Assembly: GCA_008015235.1 (NCBI GenBank)
Contig: SSFF01000010.1
Coordinates: 1-64,000, forward strand
Origin: Rhodoferax sp.
Lineage (GTDB): Bacteria > Pseudomonadota > Gammaproteobacteria > Burkholderiales > Burkholderiaceae_C
DNA length: 64,000 bases
Direction of reading: 5' to 3'
Each line of letters starts with the position of its first letter. The first letter of the stretch is position 1. Made by a program: the position numbers and the translations under genes. The notes beneath the pieces are model-generated. The model had not been told where the DNA came from, did no database searches, and saw only the letters and a program-made list of their open reading frames with translations. Shown here one piece after another: positions 10,108-18,577 of the stretch.

Positions 10108-10150
10108 ACCTGCATCGTACAAGACGGCAACGCGTCGATAAAATGGTCCT

Positions 10151-11152
10151 ATGACCCTTCCCGCGAATCCCCTGAGCGACCTGCAGTCGCAGCGTGCACT
10201 GGCCTTGGCCCACGAGACCTTCCAGATAGAAGCGGCAGCCGTTGCCGGCCTTGCGGCCCGGACAGGTCCGAGCTTCGCACAGGCCGTCGGACTGATCCTG
10301 TCCACTACCGGTCGCGTGGTCGTCATGGGTATGGGCAAAAGTGGCCATGTGGGCCGCAAGATCGCAGCCACGCTGGCATCCACCGGCACCCCGGCCCTGT
10401 TTGTGCACCCCGCGGAAGCCAGCCATGGCGATTTGGGCATGGTCACCGCACACGACGTGGTGCTCATGATCTCCAACAGTGGTGAGTCCCAGGAAATCAA
10501 TGCCATCCTGCCGGTACTCAAGCGCTTGGGGGTGCCGCTGATTGCCATGACTGGCAATGGCCAGTCGTCGATGGCACAGCATGCCGATATCTGGCTCAAC
10601 AGCGCGGTGGACAAGGAGGCTTGCCCGCTGAACCTGGCGCCCACTGCCAGCACCACTGCGCAAATGGCCCTGGGCGATGCCTTGGCCGTGGCCCTTCTCG
10701 ATGCCCGAGGTTTTCGTGCCGAGGATTTCGCACGCTCACACCCCGGCGGAGCCCTGGGACGCAAGCTGCTCACCCATGTCAGTGACCTGATGCGCACGGG
10801 CGACGCCTTGCCCTGCGTCAGCCCCACCGCCACCTTCAGTGACGTGATGCGTGAAATGAGCGCCAAGAGCATGGGTGCGGCCATCGTCGTCGACGACCAG
10901 AGCCATGCCATCGGCATCTTCACCGACGGTGACCTGCGCCGCCTGGTGGAACAAGGCATGGACCTGCGCACCAAGATCGCCCGCGATGTCATGCATGCCA
11001 ATCCGCGCAGCATACGCGCGGACCGACTGGCGGTAGAGGCGGCAGAGCTCATGGAACTGCACCGCATCACCAGCGTGCTGGTGGTCGATGCCGAGCAACG
11101 CTTGTGTGGTGCCTTGAGCATCAACGACCTGCTGCGCGCGAAAGTCATCTGA
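10151..11152 (+). CDS. kdsD: Arabinose-5-phosphate isomerase
   Basis: It converts ribulose-5-phosphate to arabinose-5-phosphate, the first step toward Kdo for lipopolysaccharide. The 333 residues hold a SIS domain (about 45-180) with VVVMGMGKSGHVG (56-68) and ISNSGES, followed by two CBS domains (about 205-333). The length equals that of E. coli KdsD/KpsF. The stop overlaps the kdsC start by one base (TGATG), so kdsD-kdsC-lptC-SDR form a tightly packed operon with coupled translation. It diverges from the Kef-type antiporter gene. Confidence 0.96.
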   Translation: MTLPANPLSDLQSQRALALAHETFQIEAAAVAGLAARTGPSFAQAVGLILSTTGRVVVMGMGKSGHVGRKIAATLASTGTPALFVHPAEASHGDLGMVTAHDVVLMISNSGESQEINAILPVLKRLGVPLIAMTGNGQSSMAQHADIWLNSAVDKEACPLNLAPTASTTAQMALGDALAVALLDARGFRAEDFARSHPGGALGRKLLTHVSDLMRTGDALPCVSPTATFSDVMREMSAKSMGAAIVVDDQSHAIGIFTDGDLRRLVEQGMDLRTKIARDVMHANPRSIRADRLAVEAAELMELHRITSVLVVDAEQRLCGALSINDLLRAKVI

Positions 11153-11697
11153 TGAAGCCCGCGATCCAATTCGATCCCACCCTGCTACTGCGCGCCCAGG
11201 GTGTGCGCGTGGTGTTTCTGGACGTTGACGGTGTCCTCACTGACGGAGGCTTGCTGTTCAGTGAATCTGGCGAGACCCTCAAGCGCTTCAACACCCTTGA
11301 CGGGCATGGACTGAAGATGCTGCAAAAGGCCGGCATCACTCCGGTGGTCATCACTGGGCGCGACTCCAAGCCCCTGCGTGCGCGCTTGCAGGCATTGGGG
11401 ATTACCCACGCCCATTTCGGTACCGAAGACAAGTGCCCAGCAGCCCAGCAAAGTTTGCAGACCCTGGGTTGCACCTGGGAGCAGGCAGCGGCCATCGGCG
11501 ATGACTGGCCGGACCTGCCCGTCATGTGCCGCGCGGCCCTGGCCTGCGCGCCGGCCAATGCCCAGGTCGAAGTTCGTTCCCGTTCGCACTTTGTCACCCA
11601 GACTGCGGGGGGCCATGGTGCCGTGCGCGAGCTGTGCGACCTGCTGCTAGTGGCGAACGGCCGCTACGACACCCTGCTGGCCGAGTACCTGCCTTGA
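11152..11697 (+). CDS. kdsC: 3-deoxy-D-manno-octulosonate 8-phosphate phosphatase
   Basis: A HAD-superfamily phosphatase that makes free Kdo from Kdo-8-phosphate. The 181-residue protein carries the nucleophile motif VVFLDVDGVLTDGG with aspartates 24 and 26, the second HAD motif VVITGRDS, and the third motif IGDDWPDLPVM. There is no cap domain, which is normal for KdsC. The start at 11152 overlaps the kdsD stop; the stop overlaps the TTG start of lptC. It belongs to the lipopolysaccharide operon. Confidence 0.96.
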   Translation: MKPAIQFDPTLLLRAQGVRVVFLDVDGVLTDGGLLFSESGETLKRFNTLDGHGLKMLQKAGITPVVITGRDSKPLRARLQALGITHAHFGTEDKCPAAQQSLQTLGCTWEQAAAIGDDWPDLPVMCRAALACAPANAQVEVRSRSHFVTQTAGGHGAVRELCDLLLVANGRYDTLLAEYLP

Positions 11698-12338
11698 AAC
11701 CCTGGACACGCCAACTCGGGGAGCGCGCACTCCTGTACCTGCCCTTGATCTTCATGGGTAGTCTGGCCCTGGGCACCTACTGGCTGGTGCGTACCACCCC
11801 TTCGGTGCAGGAGGCCGCAGGCCCCAGCATCGCCCCGCAGGGCCCTGACTACACCCTGCAGGACTTTGTCATGCGCTCTTTCGACGCACAAGGCCAACTG
11901 CGCACCGAAGTAGCCGGAGACACGGCCACCCATTTCCCCGACAGGAAAGCCATCGTCATTGACAACATCCGCATCAAGAACGTCAACAGCACCGGTCGCT
12001 TGAGTACCGCCTCGGCCCGCCAGGGGGTGACGGACGATGCCCAGACCCAGGTCGAACTGATGGGTCAGGCCCTGGTGGTGCGGGAGGCCTTCACCGACAC
12101 CAAGGGACAGAGCCAGGAACGTGCCGAATACCGCAGCGAATACCTGCTGGCCCATCTGAAGGATGAAGTGGTCAGCTCCAACCAACCGGTGCAATTGCTG
12201 CGCAGCGGGGGAGATAATTTCACGGCTGACGCGCTGCATTACGACAATGGCAGCCGCACCTTGCAGTTGCAAGGCCGGGTGCGCGGAACCTTGGTTCCAC
12301 GCACGGCAGCGGCGCCGACCAAGACTGGCAAACCATGA
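11694..12338 (+). CDS. lptC: LPS export ABC transporter periplasmic protein LptC
   Basis: LptC is the bitopic inner-membrane part of the Lpt bridge that carries lipopolysaccharide to the outer membrane. The 214-residue protein starts with a TTG codon overlapping the kdsC stop (TTGA), has one N-terminal membrane segment (about 11-32) and then a periplasmic beta-jellyroll domain (YTLQDFVMRSFDAQG onward, and LHYDNGSRTLQLQGRVRGTL near the end). The TTG start is inferred from position and the membrane anchor. It overlaps the next gene, an SDR, by 4 bp. lptA and lptB, which usually follow, are not seen in this window. Confidence 0.93.
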   Translation: MKPWTRQLGERALLYLPLIFMGSLALGTYWLVRTTPSVQEAAGPSIAPQGPDYTLQDFVMRSFDAQGQLRTEVAGDTATHFPDRKAIVIDNIRIKNVNSTGRLSTASARQGVTDDAQTQVELMGQALVVREAFTDTKGQSQERAEYRSEYLLAHLKDEVVSSNQPVQLLRSGGDNFTADALHYDNGSRTLQLQGRVRGTLVPRTAAAPTKTGKP

Positions 12339-13108
12339 CGCCCCTTGTATTTATCACCGGTGCATCCAGTGGACTGGGCCAGGCGCTGGCCGTGCGCTAC
12401 TACCAGGCCGGATACCGGCTGGCGCTGGTAGCACGACGTACCGAGGCCGTGCTGGCATGGGCGCAGGTACAGAATTGGGACCTGGGACGTTTTGCGGTTT
12501 ACAGTGCCGATGTGGCTGTGATCGACAGCATCGTTGCGGCCGGAACGCAATGCCTGGCGCAGCAGGGCGTGCCCGATGTGGTGATCGCCTGTGCTGGATT
12601 CAGCTCTGGTGTCGACATCACTTACCGCGAGGACCTGGACGTGATGGCCCGCACCTTTGCCACCAACAACGTGGGCACGGCGGCCACCTTCCACCCCTTC
12701 ATCGCGGCCATGGCAGCGCGCGGTTCGGGGGCCTTGGTGGGCGTGGCCAGCGTCCACGGTATCCGCGGCATGCCTGGCCATGGGGCCTACTGCCCGAGCA
12801 AGGCCGGCGTCATTAGTTTCTGCGAAGCCCTTCGCGGCGAGCTGCGCAGCAGCGGCGTCAAAGTGGTCACCATCGTGCCAGGCTACATCGACACCCCACT
12901 GACGCAGGGCAACAGCTATTCCATGCCTTTTCTGATGCCTGCCACCGAGTTTGCCGAGGCGGCATTCCGTGCCATTGCGCGCGGCAGCAGCTACCAGGTG
13001 ATTCCCTGGCAGATGGGCGTAGTGGCGAAGTTTTTGCGGGTGTTGCCGAACTGGGCTTTCGACAAGCTCTTTGCCGGACGACCGCGCAAGCCGCGTGCGC
13101 AAGGCTGA
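12335..13108 (+). CDS. Short-chain dehydrogenase/reductase (SDR)
   Basis: A 257-residue classical SDR oxidoreductase. It has the NAD(P)-binding motif TGASSGLG at 8-15, the NAG-like segment ACAG, and the catalytic set Ser139, Tyr152 and Lys156 (YCPSK). The C-terminus is basic. The substrate is unknown. The start overlaps the lptC stop by 4 bp (ATGA), so it is translated as part of the Kdo/LPS operon, at the place where lptA would be expected. A strong hairpin terminator follows at 13144-13170. Confidence 0.9.
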   Translation: MTPLVFITGASSGLGQALAVRYYQAGYRLALVARRTEAVLAWAQVQNWDLGRFAVYSADVAVIDSIVAAGTQCLAQQGVPDVVIACAGFSSGVDITYREDLDVMARTFATNNVGTAATFHPFIAAMAARGSGALVGVASVHGIRGMPGHGAYCPSKAGVISFCEALRGELRSSGVKVVTIVPGYIDTPLTQGNSYSMPFLMPATEFAEAAFRAIARGSSYQVIPWQMGVVAKFLRVLPNWAFDKLFAGRPRKPRAQG

Positions 13109-13143
13109 GTTAAGTCAGTTCGTCGGCAGCATGCAGAAATGCG

Positions 13144-13170
13144 AAAAGGGCCCGAAGGCCCTTTTCTTTT
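13144..13170 (+). terminator. Rho-independent terminator, probably bidirectional
   Basis: AAAAGGGCC and GGCCCTTTT form a 9-bp stem around a CGAA loop, followed by TTTT-rich sequence on the plus strand; the leading As give a U-run on the minus strand. It separates the plus-strand LPS operon from the minus-strand RRM gene. Confidence 0.8.
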
Positions 13171-13191
13171 GTGTCTGAACGGGTCAGGCGA

Positions 13192-13590
13192 TTAGTAACC
13201 GCCGCCGCCGTAGCCACCGCCGCTACGGCCACCGCCGTAACCGCCGCCGCCACCACCGCTGCGACCACCACCACCGTAGCCACCGCCGCCACCGCTGCGG
13301 GGACCACCGAAGCCACCACCGCCAGTGCGGGGGGGACGGGGTTCCATGGGACGTGCCTCGTTCACCACCAGACCGCGGCCACCGATTTGTTGACCGTTCA
13401 TGGCATTGATAGCGGTTTGGGCTTCAGCATCGCTGCCCATTTCCACAAAGCCGAAGCCCTTGGAGCGACCGGTGTCGCGTTCCATCATGACCTTGGCGCT
13501 GGTGACGTTGCCGTGCGCAGAGAAAGCCTGCTGCAGATCGTTGTCACGGAAGGAATAAGGCAGGTTGCCTACGTAAAGTTTGTTGCCCAT
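13192..13590 (-). CDS. Glycine-rich RNA-binding protein (RRM)
   Basis: A single-RRM protein of the cold-shock RNA-binding type found in cyanobacteria and betaproteobacteria. The 132 residues hold RNP2 LYVGNL (5-10) and RNP1 KGFGFVEM (44-51), then a glycine/arginine/tyrosine tail (about 92-132). It probably binds single-stranded RNA as a chaperone. I start at ATG 13590 because MGNKLYVGNL aligns with the RRM start. A 285-bp leader separates it from the upstream amt stop, long enough for a structured cold-responsive leader, though I see no defined element. A paralogue without the glycine tail lies at 49502-49771. Confidence 0.95.
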   Translation of the reverse strand: MGNKLYVGNLPYSFRDNDLQQAFSAHGNVTSAKVMMERDTGRSKGFGFVEMGSDAEAQTAINAMNGQQIGGRGLVVNEARPMEPRPPRTGGGGFGGPRSGGGGGYGGGGRSGGGGGGYGGGRSGGGYGGGGY

Positions 13591-13875
13591 GAAAGGACTC
13601 CTCAAAATAACTCATAACGCGATGGAGTCCAAACCCGCAACCAACAAACCACAAAACGCTATTTGGGAAACGCGAACCGACCATACACCGCAAACTTGCA
13701 CCCCTGTCTACAGGGCGTGCTACACCATTATGCGCGACTTTGCAAATTTGTAGTGAAGATTTTCACTAGGGTTTTGCCGTAGTCCGGATTCGGGCCCTGA
13801 ACAGTGGTGCCGAAGCTGCATACAGAGGTTCTGCGACAGCTTCGGGCAATTTTTCCAGGCACCGGGGGCAGCCAA

Positions 13876-15078
13876 CTACCAGTTGACTTCGCGTTCGGGC
13901 GTGGCGCTGATGCGGTGGATCGAAAGGTCTGCGCCATCGTATTCCTCTTCCTGGCTCAGCCGCAGCCCCACGGTGGCCTTGAGTGCACCATAGACCAGCA
14001 CCCCGCCCAGTACGGCCCACACGACGCCCAGTCCGGTGCCGATGAGCTGGGCTCCCAAGCTCACGCCACCCAATCCACCGAACGCCTTGCTGCCGAATAT
14101 GCCCGCAGCCACACCCCCCCAGGTGCCGCACAGGCCGTGCAGCGGCCAGACACCCAGGACGTCGTCGATCTTCCACTTGTTCTGGGTCAGGGTGAACATG
14201 ACCACGAATATCGCACCCGCAATGGCACCGACTGCCAACGCCCCCAGCGGGTGCATCAGGTCCGAGCCAGCGCACACCGCCACCAGACCGGCAAGGGGGC
14301 CGTTGTGGACGAAGCCAGGGTCGTTCTTTCCCAGTACCAGGGCGGCAATCGTTCCGCCCACCATGGCCATGAGCGAATTCACCGCCACCAGACCGGAGAT
14401 CTTGTCCAGGGTCTGCGCGCTCATCACATTGAAACCGAACCAGCCCACGGTCAGAATCCAGGCACCGAGCGCCAGAAACGGGATGCTGGACGGTGGATGG
14501 GCCGACATGCCACCATCCTTGCGGTAGCGGTTGGCGCGGGCCCCAAGCAGCACCACGGCGGGCAATGCGATCCAGCCCCCCACGGCATGCACCACCACAG
14601 AACCTGCAAAGTCGTGGAACTCGGCACCGGTGAGCGCCTTGAGCCAGGCCTGAAAGCCAAAGTGCTGGTTCCAGGCAATGCCTTCAAAGAAGGGATAGAA
14701 AAAGCCCACGATCACCGCCGTGGCGATGAGCTGTGGCCAGAACTTCGAACGCTCGGCAATGCCGCCGGAAATGATGGCCGGGATGGCCGCGGCAAATGTG
14801 AGCAGAAAGAAGAACTTGACAAGGTCATACCCGTTCTTGGCCGCCAGCTCTTCGGCGCCGACAAAGAAGTGGGTACCGTAGGCCACGCCGTAGCCCACCA
14901 CAAAGTACACCACGGTGGAGACCGAAAAGTCGACCAGGATCTTGACCAGGGCATTGACCTGGTTCTTGCGACGGACGGTGCCCAGCTCGAGAAAGGCAAA
15001 ACCGGCGTGCATGGCCAGAACCATGATGGCGCCCAACAGGATGAACAGGGTGTCGGCGCCCTGCTTTAGTGCTTCCAT
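13876..15078 (-). CDS. amt: Ammonium transporter (Amt family)
   Basis: A 400-residue inner-membrane channel for ammonium/ammonia with about eleven membrane helices. Family segments include FAFLELGTVRRKNQVNAL near the N-terminus, FHDFAGSVVVHAVGGW, and CGTWGGVAAGIFGS. I start at ATG 15078, which has GAGG at a good distance; an upstream in-frame ATG would add 13 residues. No glnK (PII) gene is next to it, unlike many amtB loci. The neighbouring formate/nitrite transporter and LivJ-type binding protein genes on the same strand suggest a nitrogen-uptake neighbourhood, but the 129-bp gap does not prove an operon. Confidence 0.96.
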   Translation of the reverse strand: MEALKQGADTLFILLGAIMVLAMHAGFAFLELGTVRRKNQVNALVKILVDFSVSTVVYFVVGYGVAYGTHFFVGAEELAAKNGYDLVKFFFLLTFAAAIPAIISGGIAERSKFWPQLIATAVIVGFFYPFFEGIAWNQHFGFQAWLKALTGAEFHDFAGSVVVHAVGGWIALPAVVLLGARANRYRKDGGMSAHPPSSIPFLALGAWILTVGWFGFNVMSAQTLDKISGLVAVNSLMAMVGGTIAALVLGKNDPGFVHNGPLAGLVAVCAGSDLMHPLGALAVGAIAGAIFVVMFTLTQNKWKIDDVLGVWPLHGLCGTWGGVAAGIFGSKAFGGLGGVSLGAQLIGTGLGVVWAVLGGVLVYGALKATVGLRLSQEEEYDGADLSIHRISATPEREVNW

Positions 15079-15207
15079 GAGAAAACCTCGTGCGAAAAAT
15101 GTTTGGATTTGGTGCATTTCGGGTTTTTCAGACCCGTACGCACCTTTTCAAAGCAAAATTCGCGCCAATTTGGAGGCTTTCTGTCCAGGCGCCCCAAATC
15201 GGGTCGC

Positions 15208-16029
15208 TCAGGCCCCGGGCTTGCGCCGGTAGACCACGTGGTAGCTCAGCCCCACCAGCAGACTTCCACCCACCAGGTTGCCGGCGATGACAACTACTAA
15301 ATTGATAGCAGCTTGTGCAATATCCACGCGGGCCAAGTCCACATTTGGCACTGAAAATGTCTGGACCAGCCACGCCAGCGGAAAGACGTACATGTTGGCA
15401 ATGCTGTGCTCGAAGCCAGCGGCCACGAAAGCCGCTATCGGCAGCACGATGGCGAAGAACTTGTCCACCACGCTGCGTCCGGCCATGGCCATCCACACCG
15501 CCATGCACACCAGCACATTGCACAGCAGGCCGCGCACGAAGGCCTGCTCCCAGGGCAGGGCCTGCTTGGCCAAGGCCGCTTTCAGTACCGCCATGCCCAC
15601 GGCATTGCCGTTGGCCGAAGCATGCCCACTGAGAAACACCAGCAGCGCCAGACCGGCAGCCCCCAGCAGGTTGGCCAGGCACACCCAGCCCCAGTTGCGC
15701 AGTACCTCGCGCGTGGTGATGCGCCCATCGGCCCAGGCCATGGCCAGCAGGTTGTTGCCCGTGAACAGCTCGGCACCGGCCACCACCACCAGCAGCAAGC
15801 CCAGCGAAAACACCAACCCGGCGCCCACGGCCGCAGCCGCCGGACCCAACCCCGTGTCGCTGCGCACGATGAAGGAAAACATGGCCCCCAGCCCGATGAA
15901 GGCGCCTGCCATCACACCCAGCAGCAACAGGGGCAATAGCGGCATGCGTGCCTTGGTCACCCCCACCGTTTCTATGCGGCGGGCAATTTCGGCGGGGGTG
16001 TAGGCGTCAAAGGAAAAATGGTCGGACAT
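15208..16029 (-). CDS. Formate/nitrite transporter family protein
   Basis: A 273-residue FocA/NirC-type inner-membrane channel with about six membrane helices. Typical segments are PAEIARRIETVGVTKA at the N-terminus, AGAELFTGNNL, and GNLVGGSLLVGL near the C-terminus. Whether it carries formate, nitrite or another anion cannot be told from sequence. Start MSDHFSFDAYTP is chosen by family alignment; the ribosome binding site is weak. A copy of the window's dispersed repeat lies inside the coding frame near the C-terminal helix (15299-15353), apparently without breaking the reading frame. Confidence 0.9.
   Translation of the reverse strand: MSDHFSFDAYTPAEIARRIETVGVTKARMPLLPLLLLGVMAGAFIGLGAMFSFIVRSDTGLGPAAAAVGAGLVFSLGLLLVVVAGAELFTGNNLLAMAWADGRITTREVLRNWGWVCLANLLGAAGLALLVFLSGHASANGNAVGMAVLKAALAKQALPWEQAFVRGLLCNVLVCMAVWMAMAGRSVVDKFFAIVLPIAAFVAAGFEHSIANMYVFPLAWLVQTFSVPNVDLARVDIAQAAINLVVVIAGNLVGGSLLVGLSYHVVYRRKPGA
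15299..15353 (+). repeat. Dispersed ~50-bp repeat, copy A (inside coding sequence)
   Basis: Contains TTGATAGCAGCTTG, then GCGGGC, then ATTTGGCACTG. The last 11 bases are identical to copy F at 54 kb. It lies within the formate/nitrite transporter frame on the opposite strand. Confidence 0.65.
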
Positions 16030-16121
16030 GGAACCATGATGCACCGCGCCTGGCCCGGGAGGTACTGGTGTTTGCCCGCGACTCTGTGCGCCCCGGTGCC
16101 ACCCCATCGCGCATGGCGTGT

Positions 16122-16775
16122 TCAGTGGCCGGTATCCCAACCGGGCAGATGGAAATTCGTTTGCATCGCCCAAAGACGCAAGCCGAAGGTGACTGCCGCT
16201 GCGAGCAACAGGGCCAATCCATCCGGGACATGCAGGTACTGCAGCCCCAGCAATGCCCAGCCACCCACGAAGGCACAGACGGCATAAGGCTTGTGGTCAG
16301 CGAAGGCACTCGGTATTTCGTTGCACACGATGTCACGCAGCACACCGCCGAACACGGCAGTAATCACGCCCATCAGGACCGCCACGATGGCCGGCATACC
16401 CTGCAGCATGGCCAGCTGGGTGCCACTGGCACTGAACAAACCCAGCCCCAGTGCATCGGGCCACTGCATGGCACGGTGGGTCAGCACAACATGGCGCACT
16501 TTCAGCCAGGCCATGGCCCCGATGCAGGCAACCAGCAGGACCCACAACCAGGTGGCATGGGCCACCCAGAAGAAAGGACGGCGATCGAGCAGGATGTCGC
16601 GCAAGGTTCCGCCACCGAATGCGGCCAAGCCAGCCACCACGCAGACGCCTACGGGATCGAGTCGCTTGCGCGCCGCCTCCAACATGCCGGAAACGGCAAA
16701 TGCCAAGGTCGCCGCCGCCTCCACCGTGAGAACCATCACATCGACCAGATTGGACTGAAGCATTTGCGATTGCAC
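16122..16775 (-). CDS. TRIC-like cation channel family protein (UPF0126)
   Basis: A 217-residue inner-membrane protein with about seven membrane helices and the two internal repeats of the UPF0126/TRIC family: GGGTLRDILLDRRPFFW in the first half and GGVLRDIVCNEIP in the second. Relatives (YadS, YicG) are K+ channels or glycine-uptake candidates; prokaryotic TRIC proteins conduct monovalent cations. It lies 85 bp downstream of the LivJ-type gene that follows a glycine riboswitch. Some family members have been linked to glycine import, which makes this neighbourhood suggestive but unproven. Confidence 0.88.
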   Translation of the reverse strand: MQSQMLQSNLVDVMVLTVEAAATLAFAVSGMLEAARKRLDPVGVCVVAGLAAFGGGTLRDILLDRRPFFWVAHATWLWVLLVACIGAMAWLKVRHVVLTHRAMQWPDALGLGLFSASGTQLAMLQGMPAIVAVLMGVITAVFGGVLRDIVCNEIPSAFADHKPYAVCAFVGGWALLGLQYLHVPDGLALLLAAAVTFGLRLWAMQTNFHLPGWDTGH

Positions 16776-16812
16776 CTGTGGTGGCCCCCCGGGATTGAGG
16801 TGGCGCCGATGT

Positions 16813-16851
16813 TGCCACAGCGGCGGGGCGCATGCACCCGGCGCTGTGGCA
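16813..16851 (-). other. Stem-loop between LivJ-type and TRIC-like genes
   Basis: TGCCACAGCG and CGCTGTGGCA form a perfect 10-bp stem with a 19-base loop just after the LivJ-type stop codon. There is no U-run, so it is more likely an mRNA-stabilising or processing hairpin than a terminator. Confidence 0.45.
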
Positions 16852-16860
16852 GTGCTCCGC

Positions 16861-18003
16861 TCAGCGGATGACGGCGAGCTCTTCCAGCTTGCCTTTGGTG
16901 ATCGTGCGCAAGGTCAATGCACCACCATTGATGTCGCCCTTGGCATCGAAGGAAATCGGACCGGTAATGCCCTGGTACTTGGTGGCTGCCAGCGCTGGCA
17001 GGTACTTGGCAGGCTCTGCACTTCCGGCCTTGACCATGGCGGCAACCATCAGCTTCACGCTGTCATAGACATAGGGGGCATACATCTGCACGTCGGTGCC
17101 AAAGCGCTTCTTGTACTGCACCTTGAAAGCGTCCAACCCACTCTTGGCCTTGCCTTCCACACCGCCCGCTTCGGCGCAGTAAACCTGTTTCTCGGAGACA
17201 GCGTCACCGGCCAACTTGACGAACTGTGCTGAGCAGATGCCGTCGCCGCCCATGAACTTGACGTTCAGTCCCAGCGACTTCATCTGCCGCATCATCGGAC
17301 CACCCACCGAATCCATGCCACCAAAGAACAGCAGATCGGGTTTCTTGCTCTTGATGGTGGTCAGTATGGAACTGAAGTCCGTGGCCTTGTCGTTGGTGAA
17401 TTCCTTGGCAACGATGGTGCCCCCGGCCGCGGTCACAGCCTTGGCAAATTCATCGGCCACACCCTGTCCGTAGGCGGTCCGGTCGTCGATCACCGCGATG
17501 TTCTTGACCTTCAGCGTATTCACGGCATAACGTCCCATGGTGCCGCCCAGCTGGGTGTCATCGGCCACCACCCGGAACGCGGTCTTGAATCCTTGCCGGG
17601 TGTACTTGGGGTTCGTGGCGGAGGGCGAGATCTGGGGGATGTCGGCGTCGTTGTAGATGCGTGAGGCGGGGATGGTGGTGCCTGAGTTCATGTGCCCGAC
17701 CACACCCGCGACCTTGGCATCGGCCAGCTTCTGCGCCACGGCTGTGCCCTGCTTCGGGTCGGCCGCATCGTCTTCCGCCATCAGCTTGAAGGTCACTTTC
17801 TTGCCGCCGATGGTGACGCCTGCGGCGTTGAGTTCTTCCACCGCGAGCACCGCCCCGTTTTCATTGTCCTTGCCCAGGTGCGCGATCGGCCCGCTGGTGG
17901 GGCCAACGTGGGCGATGGTGACAACAGCGTTCTGCGCCCAGGCGCTGCCGCCCAGACACACCAGCGCAGCGGCCAGGGTGGTGGATTTCAATGTGTTTTT
18001 CAT
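16861..18003 (-). CDS. LivJ-type periplasmic amino-acid-binding protein
   Basis: A 380-residue substrate-binding protein of the branched-chain amino acid ABC transporter class. A signal peptide occupies residues 1-23 (cleavage after AWA), followed by a two-lobed receptor fold with AHVGPTSGPIAHLGKDNENG and SPSATNPKYT. No permease or ATPase gene is adjacent, so it would work with a transporter encoded elsewhere. It lies about 290 bp downstream of a tandem glycine riboswitch on the same strand, suggesting glycine or a related compound as a signal or ligand. The start has GAAGG at a good distance. Confidence 0.9.
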   Translation of the reverse strand: MKNTLKSTTLAAALVCLGGSAWAQNAVVTIAHVGPTSGPIAHLGKDNENGAVLAVEELNAAGVTIGGKKVTFKLMAEDDAADPKQGTAVAQKLADAKVAGVVGHMNSGTTIPASRIYNDADIPQISPSATNPKYTRQGFKTAFRVVADDTQLGGTMGRYAVNTLKVKNIAVIDDRTAYGQGVADEFAKAVTAAGGTIVAKEFTNDKATDFSSILTTIKSKKPDLLFFGGMDSVGGPMMRQMKSLGLNVKFMGGDGICSAQFVKLAGDAVSEKQVYCAEAGGVEGKAKSGLDAFKVQYKKRFGTDVQMYAPYVYDSVKLMVAAMVKAGSAEPAKYLPALAATKYQGITGPISFDAKGDINGGALTLRTITKGKLEELAVIR

Positions 18004-18289
18004 ATTTAACCTTCATGTGTGTGGCCTGAACCCATGCTGCACCCGATTTCACGGGGTACCCCGTGTCCAGTGCAGATGGCACGCGGTCTGGAAGCCCAGG
18101 TCCAGGCCAGTTAAACCGCGTGTTGGAGTCAGGCGCTGAAGGCACCAGGATGGGCAAGGCCCGCGGAGCCGGAAGCGGATAGAGAGGTGGGGGCACGGGC
18201 CCTTGCTGTGCCGGGACTTGAAACTGAAGCCATGAAACGGGTTTCCTAACAGTCACAGGGAATGGAGCGTCGTGCACCATGCACGGCGA

Positions 18290-18490
18290 ACACCCCCTCT
18301 GTTTGGAACCTGAGAGATTTGCAGCCGGGGCTTGTGGCCAGGCTGTTTGCTCCTGCGGTGTGCCAGTTGACTAGACCTGGCAGCTCTTCAGAGTATTGCG
18401 TGGCGATCGGTCCTTTTGCCTGAGAGATTCCGGGGCGGTTGCTCCTTCGGCGCTGCACGGTGTGTCCCTTGCAGTCTCTCCCGATCACCA
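18290..18490 (-). ncRNA. Tandem glycine riboswitch
   Basis: Read on the minus strand, two glycine aptamers follow each other. Aptamer I (about 18490-18398) has GGGAGAGAC, CGCCGAAGGAGCAA and AATCTCTCAGGCAAAAGGAC. The linker reads ACTCTGAAGAGC. Aptamer II (about 18393-18294) has CACCGCAGGAGCAAA and AAATCTCTCAGGTTCC. These are the hallmarks of the cooperative tandem glycine riboswitch. The first gene downstream is the LivJ-type binding protein (start 18003). Elsewhere this switch usually controls gcvTHP or a glycine/alanine symporter. The ~290-base leader after the aptamers has no obvious terminator. Confidence 0.88.
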
Positions 18491-18577
18491 TCGATATGAC
18501 ATGTATTGTCGCAGGCCGCACCGTGCCCAGCCTGACAGAATCCTTGCTACCGAGCGCCGTACAAGACTGCGCTGCGA

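Noticed and set aside
10108-11169. N-terminal extension of the Kef-type antiporter antisense to kdsD
   Set aside because: The antiporter family starts at the first membrane helix (10107) and kdsD is certain on the other strand.
17861-18280. A 139-codon frame downstream of the glycine riboswitch
   Set aside because: It is proline-rich, runs out of frame into the LivJ-type gene and has no ribosome binding site or family; probably leader sequence only.
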